From: Lachnospiraceae bacterium 28-4
Lineage (GTDB): Bacteria; Bacillota; Clostridia; Lachnospirales; Lachnospiraceae
NCBI GenBank assembly: GCA_000403275.2
Contig: KE159600.1
Location: 579,708 to 643,707 of the forward strand
Length of the DNA: 64,000 nt
Direction of reading: 5' to 3'
Shown: positions 1 through 7,670 of the stretch, in pieces
Numbering within the stretch: position 1 is the first letter of the stretch
How the letters are laid out: every line of letters begins with the position of its first letter
Notes under the pieces: generated by a model
Database searches by the model: none
The model's input: only the letters and a program-made list of their open reading frames with translations
Told to the model about the DNA's origin: nothing
Translations under genes and position numbers: made by a program

Positions 1-68
1 AGGAGAAGCATCGGCACCACCAGCGCCGCAAAAATAAACTGTTTCCTCTTCTTACCTAATTTGCTCAT
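1..68 (-). CDS. Sugar ABC transporter permease, N-terminal fragment (cut by window edge)
   Basis: Reads MSKLGKKRKQFIFAALVV: a short basic cytosolic start followed by the first hydrophobic segment, as in MalF/UgpA-type permeases. The ATG is preceded at 5-6 nt by GGGAGGT. It lies about 70 bp downstream of a sugar-binding lipoprotein gene in the same direction, the usual gene order of such importers. Family assignment rests on context plus 22 residues. Confidence 0.6.
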   Translation of the reverse strand, partial: MSKLGKKRKQFIFAALVVPMLL

Positions 69-140
69 GACTACCTCCCGGTAATAAGCAGGAGCCGCTC
101 TGCGCAGCCCCCGTTTTCTGGTTACTATCTGCTTTTCGGT

Positions 141-1520
141 TTACTGGATTCCTAATTTTGCCCTTGCTTCCGCCCATTTCGTATTCAGTTCATCCAGCGC
201 CGCATTCAAATCAAAACCTTCCGTCATCATCTGAGCGCCCAGTTTCTTATAATCAAACGTAGTCTCATTTTGGATTGCCGAAAAATCATCACCGCCGCCG
301 TCATACATAACGAGTACTTTATCCGGGCAAAGCGTATCTGCCTCTGCCAAAACAGGATCTTTATCCTTCGGGAAATTCTTCATCGAAGAAGCCGAAGACA
401 CATAATTTATGTAGTCAGGATACCATGCTTCCGAATAGAACCATTCCACAAACGCCACTGCCGCTTCCTGATTCTTGGAGTGAGTCGTTACCCCCATAAA
501 GGAATCGCCCTGAACGATTACATTATAAGGGTCGGATTCCGTATTTCTTGTCGGAAGATAGAATGTCCCAAGCTGGGAAATATCGTCCGTACCATTTGCG
601 ATATTCTGCAGACCCCAGTCTCCCAACGCAAGGATCGCCGCACTCTTAGCTGCAAACAGGCTCGTTACCTGATCGTTTCCAAGCCCTAACGGATCTTTGC
701 CAAGAACTCCCGATGTAAACAGGTTATATACTTTGTTGTAAGCCTTATTGATATCCGTTCCTTCTGCAAAAGGCGCATCCTGGGTTGCCATTGTATTCCA
801 GTTCTGCCCGTTCGCCGATTCCAAAGCCGGCATAAACTCCATATAAGGGTAATCCGGCCATTCATCCTTCAACCCGCAGGCAATCGCCATAAAGTCCGGA
901 TTTTCTTTTCCGAAATAATCCTGCAAAGTCTTTGCCGCCGCCTCAAATTCAGGCCATGTGGTGGGAACCTCCACCCCTGCTTCCTCGAACATATCCTTCC
1001 AATAAAATGCATATTCATAGCCGGATGTCATCGGTATGCCAAGCACCTTTCCGTCCAATGCATAGCCGCTTGCCAGCTCATTGTTGGCACATGCCTCTGT
1101 TCCTGACAAGTCGATCAGATAATCCTTGAATCTAGACAAGGTAAACGGCTTATTAAACATAATGTCGGGAAGCTGGTTTGCCGATGCCCGCATCTTCATC
1201 GCATTCCAATATTCGGAATCGTCCTTGATTTTTTCCACTTCCACATCCACGTTCGGATATTGTTCCTGGAATTTTCCTACCATATCATTTTCTTCGATAA
1301 AATCATTCAAATTATTATCCCAAATGGCAAAAGTAAGCGTACCGCTCAACTCTTCATTAGAAGCTGCGGGCGCCGCGCTCTCTTCCCCGCCCTCTTCTGC
1401 CGCCGGAGCTTCTTCCACGGCAGCTCCTTCCTTTGTATTCCCCCCTGCGCTTCCGCATCCGATGAATAAAGATGCCGCCATTGCACACGTTAAAATAGAA
1501 GCAATAATTCTTTTTTTCAT
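141..1520 (-). CDS. Extracellular sugar-binding lipoprotein (ABC transporter, family 1)
   Basis: 459-residue solute-binding protein that would capture a sugar or oligosaccharide outside the cell and deliver it to the permease that starts 73 bp downstream. The N-terminus is a lipoprotein signal: basic start MKKRII, hydrophobic core, lipobox ending in FIGC, then an acidic Ala/Glu-rich linker (residues about 25-60). The body has the family pattern LTFAIWDNN, PDIMFNKP, and a Trp/Tyr-rich C-terminal half. An ATG 32 codons further upstream is possible but lacks signal-peptide character; the chosen ATG has GGGAGGT about 10 nt upstream. Substrate cannot be read from the sequence. Confidence 0.88.
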   Translation of the reverse strand: MKKRIIASILTCAMAASLFIGCGSAGGNTKEGAAVEEAPAAEEGGEESAAPAASNEELSGTLTFAIWDNNLNDFIEENDMVGKFQEQYPNVDVEVEKIKDDSEYWNAMKMRASANQLPDIMFNKPFTLSRFKDYLIDLSGTEACANNELASGYALDGKVLGIPMTSGYEYAFYWKDMFEEAGVEVPTTWPEFEAAAKTLQDYFGKENPDFMAIACGLKDEWPDYPYMEFMPALESANGQNWNTMATQDAPFAEGTDINKAYNKVYNLFTSGVLGKDPLGLGNDQVTSLFAAKSAAILALGDWGLQNIANGTDDISQLGTFYLPTRNTESDPYNVIVQGDSFMGVTTHSKNQEAAVAFVEWFYSEAWYPDYINYVSSASSMKNFPKDKDPVLAEADTLCPDKVLVMYDGGGDDFSAIQNETTFDYKKLGAQMMTEGFDLNAALDELNTKWAEARAKLGIQ

Positions 1521-1655
1521 TCTAATGATACCTCCCGGATTTTTCTTTCCATTCATTTCCAGCTGGCCAAACTGTGTTTCAAGAATATCAGCTTGACATC
1601 TTCTCCGCCATTTCATATCTTCATTTTTCTTGATATTTTTTCAGATGATGCAGAT

Positions 1656-1702
1656 TGAATATTCTAACGCTTCGGAGCCACCGTTTTATCACTTGAGAGC
1701 CA
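1656..1702 (+). repeat. Left terminal inverted repeat of the IS21-type element
   Basis: Begins TGAATATTCTAACGCTTCGG and matches the reverse complement of 3593-3639 with a single mismatch. A related motif recurs inside at about 1713-1735, giving the tandem internal sites typical of IS21 ends. Confidence 0.85.
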
Positions 1703-1782
1703 TTTGATTTTGGTATTCTAATGCTTGAGAGCCGCCACAACATCTAGTGGTCTTTGATAAGAGAATCAAGGAGGCAACTACA

Positions 1783-2072
1783 ATGGCAAAAAACAACGGA
1801 AATACGACATGGAATATAAAATCCAAGCCGTAAAATTAGCAAAAGAGCTTGGCGGTGCAAAAGCTGCCAGAGAGGGAAGACTGAATGTCGGTTCCGGATC
1901 ACATACTCCGGAAACTGCCATGAATCTTGCAGAAGAACTGGCTCTCCTACGCAGACAGGCCAAGGAGCAGGAAAAGGAAATCCGCCGCCTGAAAGAGGAA
2001 AACGAATTTCTCGAAGAGGCAAGCGCTTTTTTCGCCGCCAGCCGTCGGAAGTCTGCAAGAGGCAGAGAATGA
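1783..2072 (+). pseudogene. IS3-family transposase OrfA, frameshifted and missing its recognition helix
   Basis: OrfA supplies the DNA-binding part of IS3 transposases. The natural start is the ATG at 1783 (AAGGAGG upstream), but a six-A run at 1788-1793 appears one A short: adding one A restores MAKKQRKYDMEYK in frame with the downstream ORF, which otherwise can only start internally at 1809. Compared with remembered family members, residues between GGAKAA and REGRL are missing, which removes the second half of the helix-turn-helix. The C-terminal leucine-zipper-like part (ELALLRRQ, EENEFLEEASAFFAASR) is intact. Comparison is from memory, not alignment. Confidence 0.7.
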
Positions 2073-2974
2073 TGTTTATTGCCTTAAAAACGGAGGACGG
2101 CGTTATCAAAGGAAAGCTTTCTTTCTGCTGCAGGATGCTGAACGTGACACGGCAGGGGTTTTATAAATATCTGGCAGACAAAGACCGTCCGTGGAAATAT
2201 GAGGATTTGGCCGACGCCATGCGGGCAATTGTGGCAGAAGATGTATGCAATGGCACTTATGGAAGAATCCGTATGTATCAGGCGCTTCTGTTGAAACAGC
2301 CGGAAGGCATCCGCATACCTGGGGGGCGGACAGTTTACCGCGTCATGGAGGAAATCGGACTCAGCCACCGCCCAAAGCGCAGACCAAACGGGATTACAAA
2401 AGCTGACCGTCAGGCGCGCAAATCTGATAACCTGCTGAAACGGGATTTCACGTCCGCAGAACCATTCAAAAAATGCGTCACGGGCATAACCGAAATCAAA
2501 GCAAAAGACGGGAAACTCTATGTGTCTGCCATATTTGACTGTTTTGACGCGGCAGTTCTGGGACTGGCAACGGACACGAACATGAAAGCGGCGCTGTGCA
2601 GACAGACGCTTGAGAACGCTGTCCGCTCCTATCCGGCGCTCCGGGAAGCCGTGGTCCATTCAGACCGCGGAACGCAGTACACCAGCAGAACCTATCGTAA
2701 AGCTGTTCAAAAATACGGAATTTTTCAAAGCATGAACAGCGGGGGAGGACGCTGCCATGACAATGCCCGCTGCGAGAGCATGTGGGCGCGGATGAAAGGG
2801 GAACTCCTCTATGGGCGTTACCATACTGAGGAAATGGACATAGAGGAACTGAAAACCCTCATTTGGAGATACTTCATCAGCTATTGGAACAATAGGAGGA
2901 TATGCTCTTCCAATGAGGGACTCCCTCCTATGGTCAAACGACAGAGATATTATGAATCTCTAGATGCTGCTTAG
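2069..2974 (+). pseudogene. IS3-family transposase OrfB (DDE integrase) lacking the first catalytic Asp
   Basis: 301-residue retroviral-integrase-fold transposase subunit. It starts at an ATG overlapping the OrfA stop, as usual for IS3 elements. The second catalytic Asp (HSDRGTQYTS) and the Glu (NARCESMW) are present, but the segment that normally reads TDITE reads TGITE; the codon is GGC instead of the expected GAC. The protein is full length yet predicted catalytically dead. The reading frame is otherwise open, so the change may be fairly recent. Confidence 0.8.
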
Positions 2975-3014
2975 GCATGAATATCCTTGTAAAAAAAGTG
3001 TCAACCAATATTGA

Positions 3015-3488
3015 CAATATCATATAATCACAGGTCCGACCGGTGCTGGCAAAACCTATCTTTCATGTGCGTTGGGAATTGAGGCATGCAAAAAAACTTA
3101 CAGGGTTTTCTACATCCGAATGCCTGATTTAATGCGCAATTTTGAGGACAGGAGGGAGGCCCTTAAAGAGTTGACCCGTTACAGGAAGAGATTGGGTAAC
3201 TACAACATCCTCATAATCGACGAGTGGCTGAACTACAAGCTTAACGAGAGAGATGCAAAGATGCTCTATGAATTGTTTGAGCAGAGAAGTGGAAACAATT
3301 CTACCATCTTTGTCGGACAATTTCCTGTGTCAGAATGGCATGACAGGCTGGGAGGCGGAACACAGGCTGATTCTATAATGGACAGGATTGTTCATAACGC
3401 ATATGAGATTCCGAGCAGCGAAACGAATCTCAGGAAGATATACGATTCCAAAAAGCTTGCTAATCTTAAGGCCGAGATTGAGAAATAG
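3015..3488 (+). pseudogene. istB: IstB, ATP-binding helper of IS21 transposition, 5' truncated
   Basis: IstB is a DnaC-like AAA+ ATPase that directs IS21 integration. The surviving frame opens just before ITGPTGAGKTYL (Walker A, encoded at about 3024-3060), continues through LLIIDEW-like Walker B (ILIIDEWLNY) and ends with GGG-DSIMDRIVHNAY, a hallmark of IstB. Everything 5' of the P-loop has been removed by the IS3 insertion whose right end lies at roughly 3000-3014. No start codon or ribosome-binding site precedes the fragment, so it is not expected to be made. Confidence 0.8.
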
Positions 3489-3592
3489 GCACTTGTAAGA
3501 CCTGTAAAAAAAGTTGGAGCTGTGAGCTCATGCCCATGGCTCCATTACTATATCTTGTGTTTGTGATGGCTCTCAAGTGTTAAAATCCTAGG

Positions 3593-3639
3593 TGGCTCTC
3601 AAGCGATAAAACGGTGGCTCCGAAGCGTTAGAATATTCA
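3593..3639 (-). repeat. Right terminal inverted repeat of the IS21-type element
   Basis: Inverted partner of 1656-1702 (46 of 47 bases). A further copy of the internal GGCTCTCAAG motif lies just inside at about 3567-3580. Confidence 0.85.
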
Positions 3640-3702
3640 TTTATACGGCATGAGCCATGTTTTGAGAGGATTTTATTTGTCCTGACGCTGGACAGGAAGA
3701 AA

Positions 3703-4674
3703 ATGAAAGAACGGATTTTGATTGGGAAAGAACAACAGATCCGCTTCCGGCTGAATGGGAGCCAAAACGCAGAGGTGCTTTGTGATATGACACGACCGCT
3801 GGGAACTCTTTTGATAAACTTTGAGCGGGACACGGACAGAGATTGGAACTTATACGGGCTTTCTCCGCTGCGGCAAGCCCTCCATTCCAACCGATGGAAA
3901 CAGCCGGAGCTGGAGCAGGCGGCAAGCAAATTTCTCTGGGGAAAATATCTTAGCAACGACCCTCTGAAAATGTATGTGGCGTTCCGTATCTGGAACAGCT
4001 ATCTGCTTGCCAGAGAACCCCGTGACCGTAACGCTGCCTGTGACCGCTTCATGGATAAAATGAGCAGCCTGACCGGGGTATTCCATAACGAAACCATGAG
4101 CTTTGACAGGGAGACAGGAAAACCGAAACATTTTCAAGCTGGCAGACTTTATTTCAAAGGCGCACCATCAGAAGATACCCGGCTTGACCTCTGGTTCCCG
4201 GACAACCGGCGCACAGAAGAATGTGTGTCTGCCTATGCGTCCCTCTACCCGTTGATTACCTATTATCTGAACAGACTGAATGACTGGGGGCTTTGCTTCC
4301 GGCGGTGTAAGGTCTGCGGAAAATATTTTCTGGCAAAGAGCCAGCGGTATGAGCTGTGCAGCGACAAGTGCCGCAAAGCACAGGCACTTCAAAACAAGCG
4401 GGAATTTGACGAGAGGGCAAGAGAAAATAACTATGACCTGCTTTATAAAAATGAATGCCAGAACTGGCGCAACAAAATAAACCGGGTAAAAAATACTGCA
4501 GGCTTTCCGGCTGACCGTCTGGAAAAAATACAGGCTGCCTTTGCCGACTTTAAGAAAGAAGCGTTACAGAGAAAAAAGGATGTAAAAACAGGAACAGCCA
4601 GCCCGAAAGAATTTACGGACTGGCTGTATCAGCAGAGTAATGTAATTATTGAATTGTGTGAAATATGGTTATAG
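3703..4674 (+). CDS. Uncharacterised protein with a zinc-ribbon-like cysteine cluster (DUF6076-like)
   Basis: 323 residues, mostly helical and charged. Around residues 200-230 it carries CKVCGKYF followed by CSDKCRKA, a C-x2-C/C-x3-C pattern that probably binds zinc. The general look matches mobile-element proteins I associate with DUF6076, but that name is from memory. No membrane segment or signal peptide. It begins only 64 bp after the IS21 end, so its original promoter or 5' end may have been lost, and its 3' end overlaps the convergent AlbA_2 gene by 6 bp. Function unknown. Confidence 0.6.
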   Translation: MKERILIGKEQQIRFRLNGSQNAEVLCDMTRPLGTLLINFERDTDRDWNLYGLSPLRQALHSNRWKQPELEQAASKFLWGKYLSNDPLKMYVAFRIWNSYLLAREPRDRNAACDRFMDKMSSLTGVFHNETMSFDRETGKPKHFQAGRLYFKGAPSEDTRLDLWFPDNRRTEECVSAYASLYPLITYYLNRLNDWGLCFRRCKVCGKYFLAKSQRYELCSDKCRKAQALQNKREFDERARENNYDLLYKNECQNWRNKINRVKNTAGFPADRLEKIQAAFADFKKEALQRKKDVKTGTASPKEFTDWLYQQSNVIIELCEIWL

Positions 4675-6009
4675 AATAATCCATTTCCCTTTTTGGCTTG
4701 AACCTTCTCTTTTTATAATTCCAGATTTTTTCATGGATTCCATATAATACTTAACTGTACTATACTTTTCTCCAATGACATCTGCAATCTTTTTCTGAGA
4801 TAACGACGGTTCCTCTTGAATTACTTTCAAGATGCGTGTAACTACGGAGTTATCGTTACCTTGGTTAGCTTGGTCAGTAGCTTGGTTAGTATCTTGGTCA
4901 GTGCTACTAACCAAGCTTTTGAACATAACCATAATGTCCTCACGCTTTATCGTATATTCTGGCATAGGATTTCCGGCTTCTTTGCAGCTATCTTTGATTT
5001 TTTCGATTCCACGCCCCCATGCTTCGATAAAACCAGTTCTAAAAAATGTATTGGCAATCAAAGGATTATAAGGTCTTGAACGATGTTTTCCCATTAAATC
5101 ATTGATTGTCCAATCTTCTGGGAAAATACAATCATTCGCAATATAAATCCGATCTACATACACACTGATTTGAATTGGAATTAATGCTCCGTAAAATTTG
5201 TGTGCGATAGCATTAAAAACAGCTTCCCTAATTGCTTCTTTCGGAAAAGGGTAGGTTTCTACTCTTGTTACTCCTTGATACGAAATATCCGCCTTTAAAT
5301 ATTTCGTAAAAATGAGATCAACCACTTTATCTGCCTGCGAAATTAGTGAACCGTGAATTTCATCCTGATAACGTAGTTCAGAATCCGATTCAAAATAGCC
5401 AATCTTGATGTATGCTCCCGGTATCCACTTTTCCGGGTTATGATGGAATAGCAAAATAGCCGCTCTTTTCAAATGACTACTTTCAAGCAAATTCAAACTG
5501 TCCAGTAGCTGTTCATTCGTGGCATCAATGTCTTTCTTGTCCATTCGTTTGCTACGTACTGCCTGCTCCCGGAAAATATCGAAACTGTCATTTCTTAAAT
5601 CTTGTATAGTTACTCCCTGAATCGGCACGCTGTCCCATGTAATTCCCGTTTTCTGTAACAGAAACTGATTTAACGCCTGCCCCTTTAACTGCTGTTTAGT
5701 GCTGCCGCTCCGGTAATGATATTCACCCTTGTAGTTGACGGGGTAACTATTCGAATTCACGCAAATTTCAATGTAGTCTTTTCCATCTTTAGTCAACAAA
5801 TTAACGTCTACAATAATACCAAGAACATCCCGAACTTTATTCGGAATATCTTCCAGTAATTTTTTACTGTCCTGAACACCAATCACTGTGCCGTCATCAT
5901 TCGTTCCAATATAAATCTTGCCGCCCTGTGCATTGGCAAAACCACATATCCATTTAAGATACTCATCTCGCCAAGACTCTTTCCATTCTATATTTTGACT
6001 TTCTGCCAC
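4669..6009 (-). CDS. AlbA_2 (Schlafen-like) ATP-binding domain protein with C-terminal winged helix
   Basis: 446 residues. The N-terminus (QNIEWKESWRDEYLKWICGFANAQGGKIYIGTNDDG region, residues 5-40) is the AlbA_2 or Schlafen-type domain. Residues about 255-345 resemble the GHKL-like C-terminal module of this family (REAVFNAIAHKFY, GRGIEKIKDSCKEAG). After a Gln/Asp/Thr-rich linker (residues about 370-385) comes a winged helix (LSQKKIADVIGEKYSTVKYYM). Proteins of this build act as regulators or defence components. It starts 11 bp after the SIR2-like gene and closes the restriction operon. The linker is encoded by imperfect TTGGTTAG/TTGGTCAG repeats (4859-4903) that could vary in length. Confidence 0.8.
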   Translation of the reverse strand: MAESQNIEWKESWRDEYLKWICGFANAQGGKIYIGTNDDGTVIGVQDSKKLLEDIPNKVRDVLGIIVDVNLLTKDGKDYIEICVNSNSYPVNYKGEYHYRSGSTKQQLKGQALNQFLLQKTGITWDSVPIQGVTIQDLRNDSFDIFREQAVRSKRMDKKDIDATNEQLLDSLNLLESSHLKRAAILLFHHNPEKWIPGAYIKIGYFESDSELRYQDEIHGSLISQADKVVDLIFTKYLKADISYQGVTRVETYPFPKEAIREAVFNAIAHKFYGALIPIQISVYVDRIYIANDCIFPEDWTINDLMGKHRSRPYNPLIANTFFRTGFIEAWGRGIEKIKDSCKEAGNPMPEYTIKREDIMVMFKSLVSSTDQDTNQATDQANQGNDNSVVTRILKVIQEEPSLSQKKIADVIGEKYSTVKYYMESMKKSGIIKREGSSQKGKWIIL

Positions 6010-6020
6010 GCAATCACCCC

Positions 6021-7631
6021 TTAGTTTTCTTTCAATATATTCATCTGATTTTTAGCTGCATTTGAATACTTAAGCCAATCCCATATACTGATACATTTTT
6101 TGAATTGCGAGCGCGATTGATGTCCTTTTCCTACTGCTAGCAGATCAGGGTAATCCTCCAAGGCCTTATTCAAAAATTGCACTAAACTATCTGGTTCTAT
6201 ATCTTCCGGTGCTATTAACGGGATTTTAGATAATGTTTGACTTAATCCATGAGTGTTGTAATAATCCATTATATTTCCCATTTTAAAGTTACCATTATCT
6301 TTAATACGTTTTTTCTCTCCCCACGAAAGTATTTCTTCAAATCTCTCTTTTAGAGAAAATTTTACCTTGTTATTAATACAATCCTTGGATTGACATCTTG
6401 AAACAAATCGACATACAGGTAAAGTACTACGTCCATTATGCAAAGCGGGAACTGCTTCTCTCAAAATCATTTCATCATCATATTCTAATTCAGACTTTCC
6501 AAGCGCATAAAGATATAGTTCTTCCGCACGCAGTCCTCTATAACCAACTTTACCAAATTTGCCATATACGCCTACACCTACAACAAAATCAACATCTGTT
6601 TCCGAATCATCAATACTGGTCGCTACATATAACTTCTCTGTGGGTTTATTAGATTTGACCAATTCATATAGTTGACTTTTTATTCGACGAAGTGCTTTAA
6701 CATCGTATTTTACTGTATTTTCAAGAATTGCATCATATAAATCACTATATTGTGTTAATAACACATTTTTCATCGTGATAGTTTTTCCATTATTAAAATC
6801 AAACAACTTTTCATTAATGCAATCCGATACACTTGAATTTGAATTCCATTCAATAAATATTAGTCGTTCTTTTAATTGTTCAAGTTGATCATTTTCCAGA
6901 CAGTCCGAAACTGATTGGAGAATACGCCTAATATTGGGATCGCTGATACTATACCCCACAAACATTATCGGTCTTTCGAGAAATAGTGTCAAAATTTTCG
7001 AACTCAAATATGCACTTTTTTGATTGAATATATTATAATCATACGAATTGATAACTATAGATTCTGGTTTGGTACAACACCCATGGATTTTATATATTTC
7101 CGCTATCTCATATATTGTCGAAAAAAGTAATTCGCTTTGCCCAATATATGTTTGAAATGCACCATGCCCGAAACTGTTTTCTAAAAACGTGTCATAATTA
7201 GTCGTAATAATACAACTAATGTTTTTGCTTCCGATAGCCTTAAATTTAGAAATTTCTTCAGCATACATTTCTTGAATATTAGCACTAGAATCACGAATAA
7301 AATCTGCAATGCAAAATTTGAAAGGAGAAATTTTTTGTTTCAAGTCCTCCGTATGGAGTTCTCTGCTTTGTTTATAATTGCTATCAGTATACCATACTTC
7401 ATTGAAATCTTCCTCTATATAATCAGCCAATGTTGGATACAACATATCCAGTTGATCTCGGCAAGCCCTTTCTGCTTTACCGTAGTAGTATTCAAATGGC
7501 TTAACACAGAATTTTCGAAGTAACCCTTCCCAATTGGGTAGATCAAGATATCTTCTCGTTAATCCAGAACCTATAAATAAAACTGGCAATGCAGAACTTC
7601 CTGCTAATAACTTTGCAATTTCTTTTTTCAT
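6021..7631 (-). CDS. SIR2-like domain protein, probable NAD-consuming defence effector
   Basis: 536 residues. Sirtuin-fold signatures are visible in order: GSGLT (residues 21-25, nucleotide-binding loop), TTNYD (143-147), KIHG with the putative catalytic His (181-184) and FVGYSISDPNIRRIL (224-238). This is the SIR2_2-type arrangement common in anti-phage proteins that degrade NAD on infection. The C-terminal 300 residues are unassigned; they contain LYVATSIDDSETDVDFVVGVG and a Cys pair (CRFVSRCQSKDC region). It follows hsdR by 39 bp and precedes the AlbA_2 gene by 11 bp, so it is likely co-transcribed. Depletion activity is inferred, not shown. Confidence 0.8.
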   Translation of the reverse strand: MKKEIAKLLAGSSALPVLFIGSGLTRRYLDLPNWEGLLRKFCVKPFEYYYGKAERACRDQLDMLYPTLADYIEEDFNEVWYTDSNYKQSRELHTEDLKQKISPFKFCIADFIRDSSANIQEMYAEEISKFKAIGSKNISCIITTNYDTFLENSFGHGAFQTYIGQSELLFSTIYEIAEIYKIHGCCTKPESIVINSYDYNIFNQKSAYLSSKILTLFLERPIMFVGYSISDPNIRRILQSVSDCLENDQLEQLKERLIFIEWNSNSSVSDCINEKLFDFNNGKTITMKNVLLTQYSDLYDAILENTVKYDVKALRRIKSQLYELVKSNKPTEKLYVATSIDDSETDVDFVVGVGVYGKFGKVGYRGLRAEELYLYALGKSELEYDDEMILREAVPALHNGRSTLPVCRFVSRCQSKDCINNKVKFSLKERFEEILSWGEKKRIKDNGNFKMGNIMDYYNTHGLSQTLSKIPLIAPEDIEPDSLVQFLNKALEDYPDLLAVGKGHQSRSQFKKCISIWDWLKYSNAAKNQMNILKEN

Positions 7632-7670
7632 TTTTCCTCCTGATTTTATGTAAAACCATTATCATTTGCA

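Larger units (their letters stand above)
1656..3639. mobile_element. IS21-family element remnant containing a nested IS3-family element
   Basis: Bounded by 47-bp terminal inverted repeats (1656-1702 and 3593-3639) that differ at one base. Each end contains several copies of a shorter motif of the form CTTGAGAGCC, as expected for IS21-family ends carrying multiple transposase sites. Of the two IS21 genes, istA is absent and istB survives only from its Walker A motif onward. The missing portion has been replaced by an IS3-family orfA/orfB pair. No clear target duplication was found at the outer ends. The whole element is probably immobile unless helped in trans. Confidence 0.75.

Noticed and set aside
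3703-4674. Toxin or nuclease role for the zinc-ribbon protein beside the defence island
   Set aside because: No catalytic motif visible; it is convergent with, not part of, the restriction operon and more likely a mobile-element gene.
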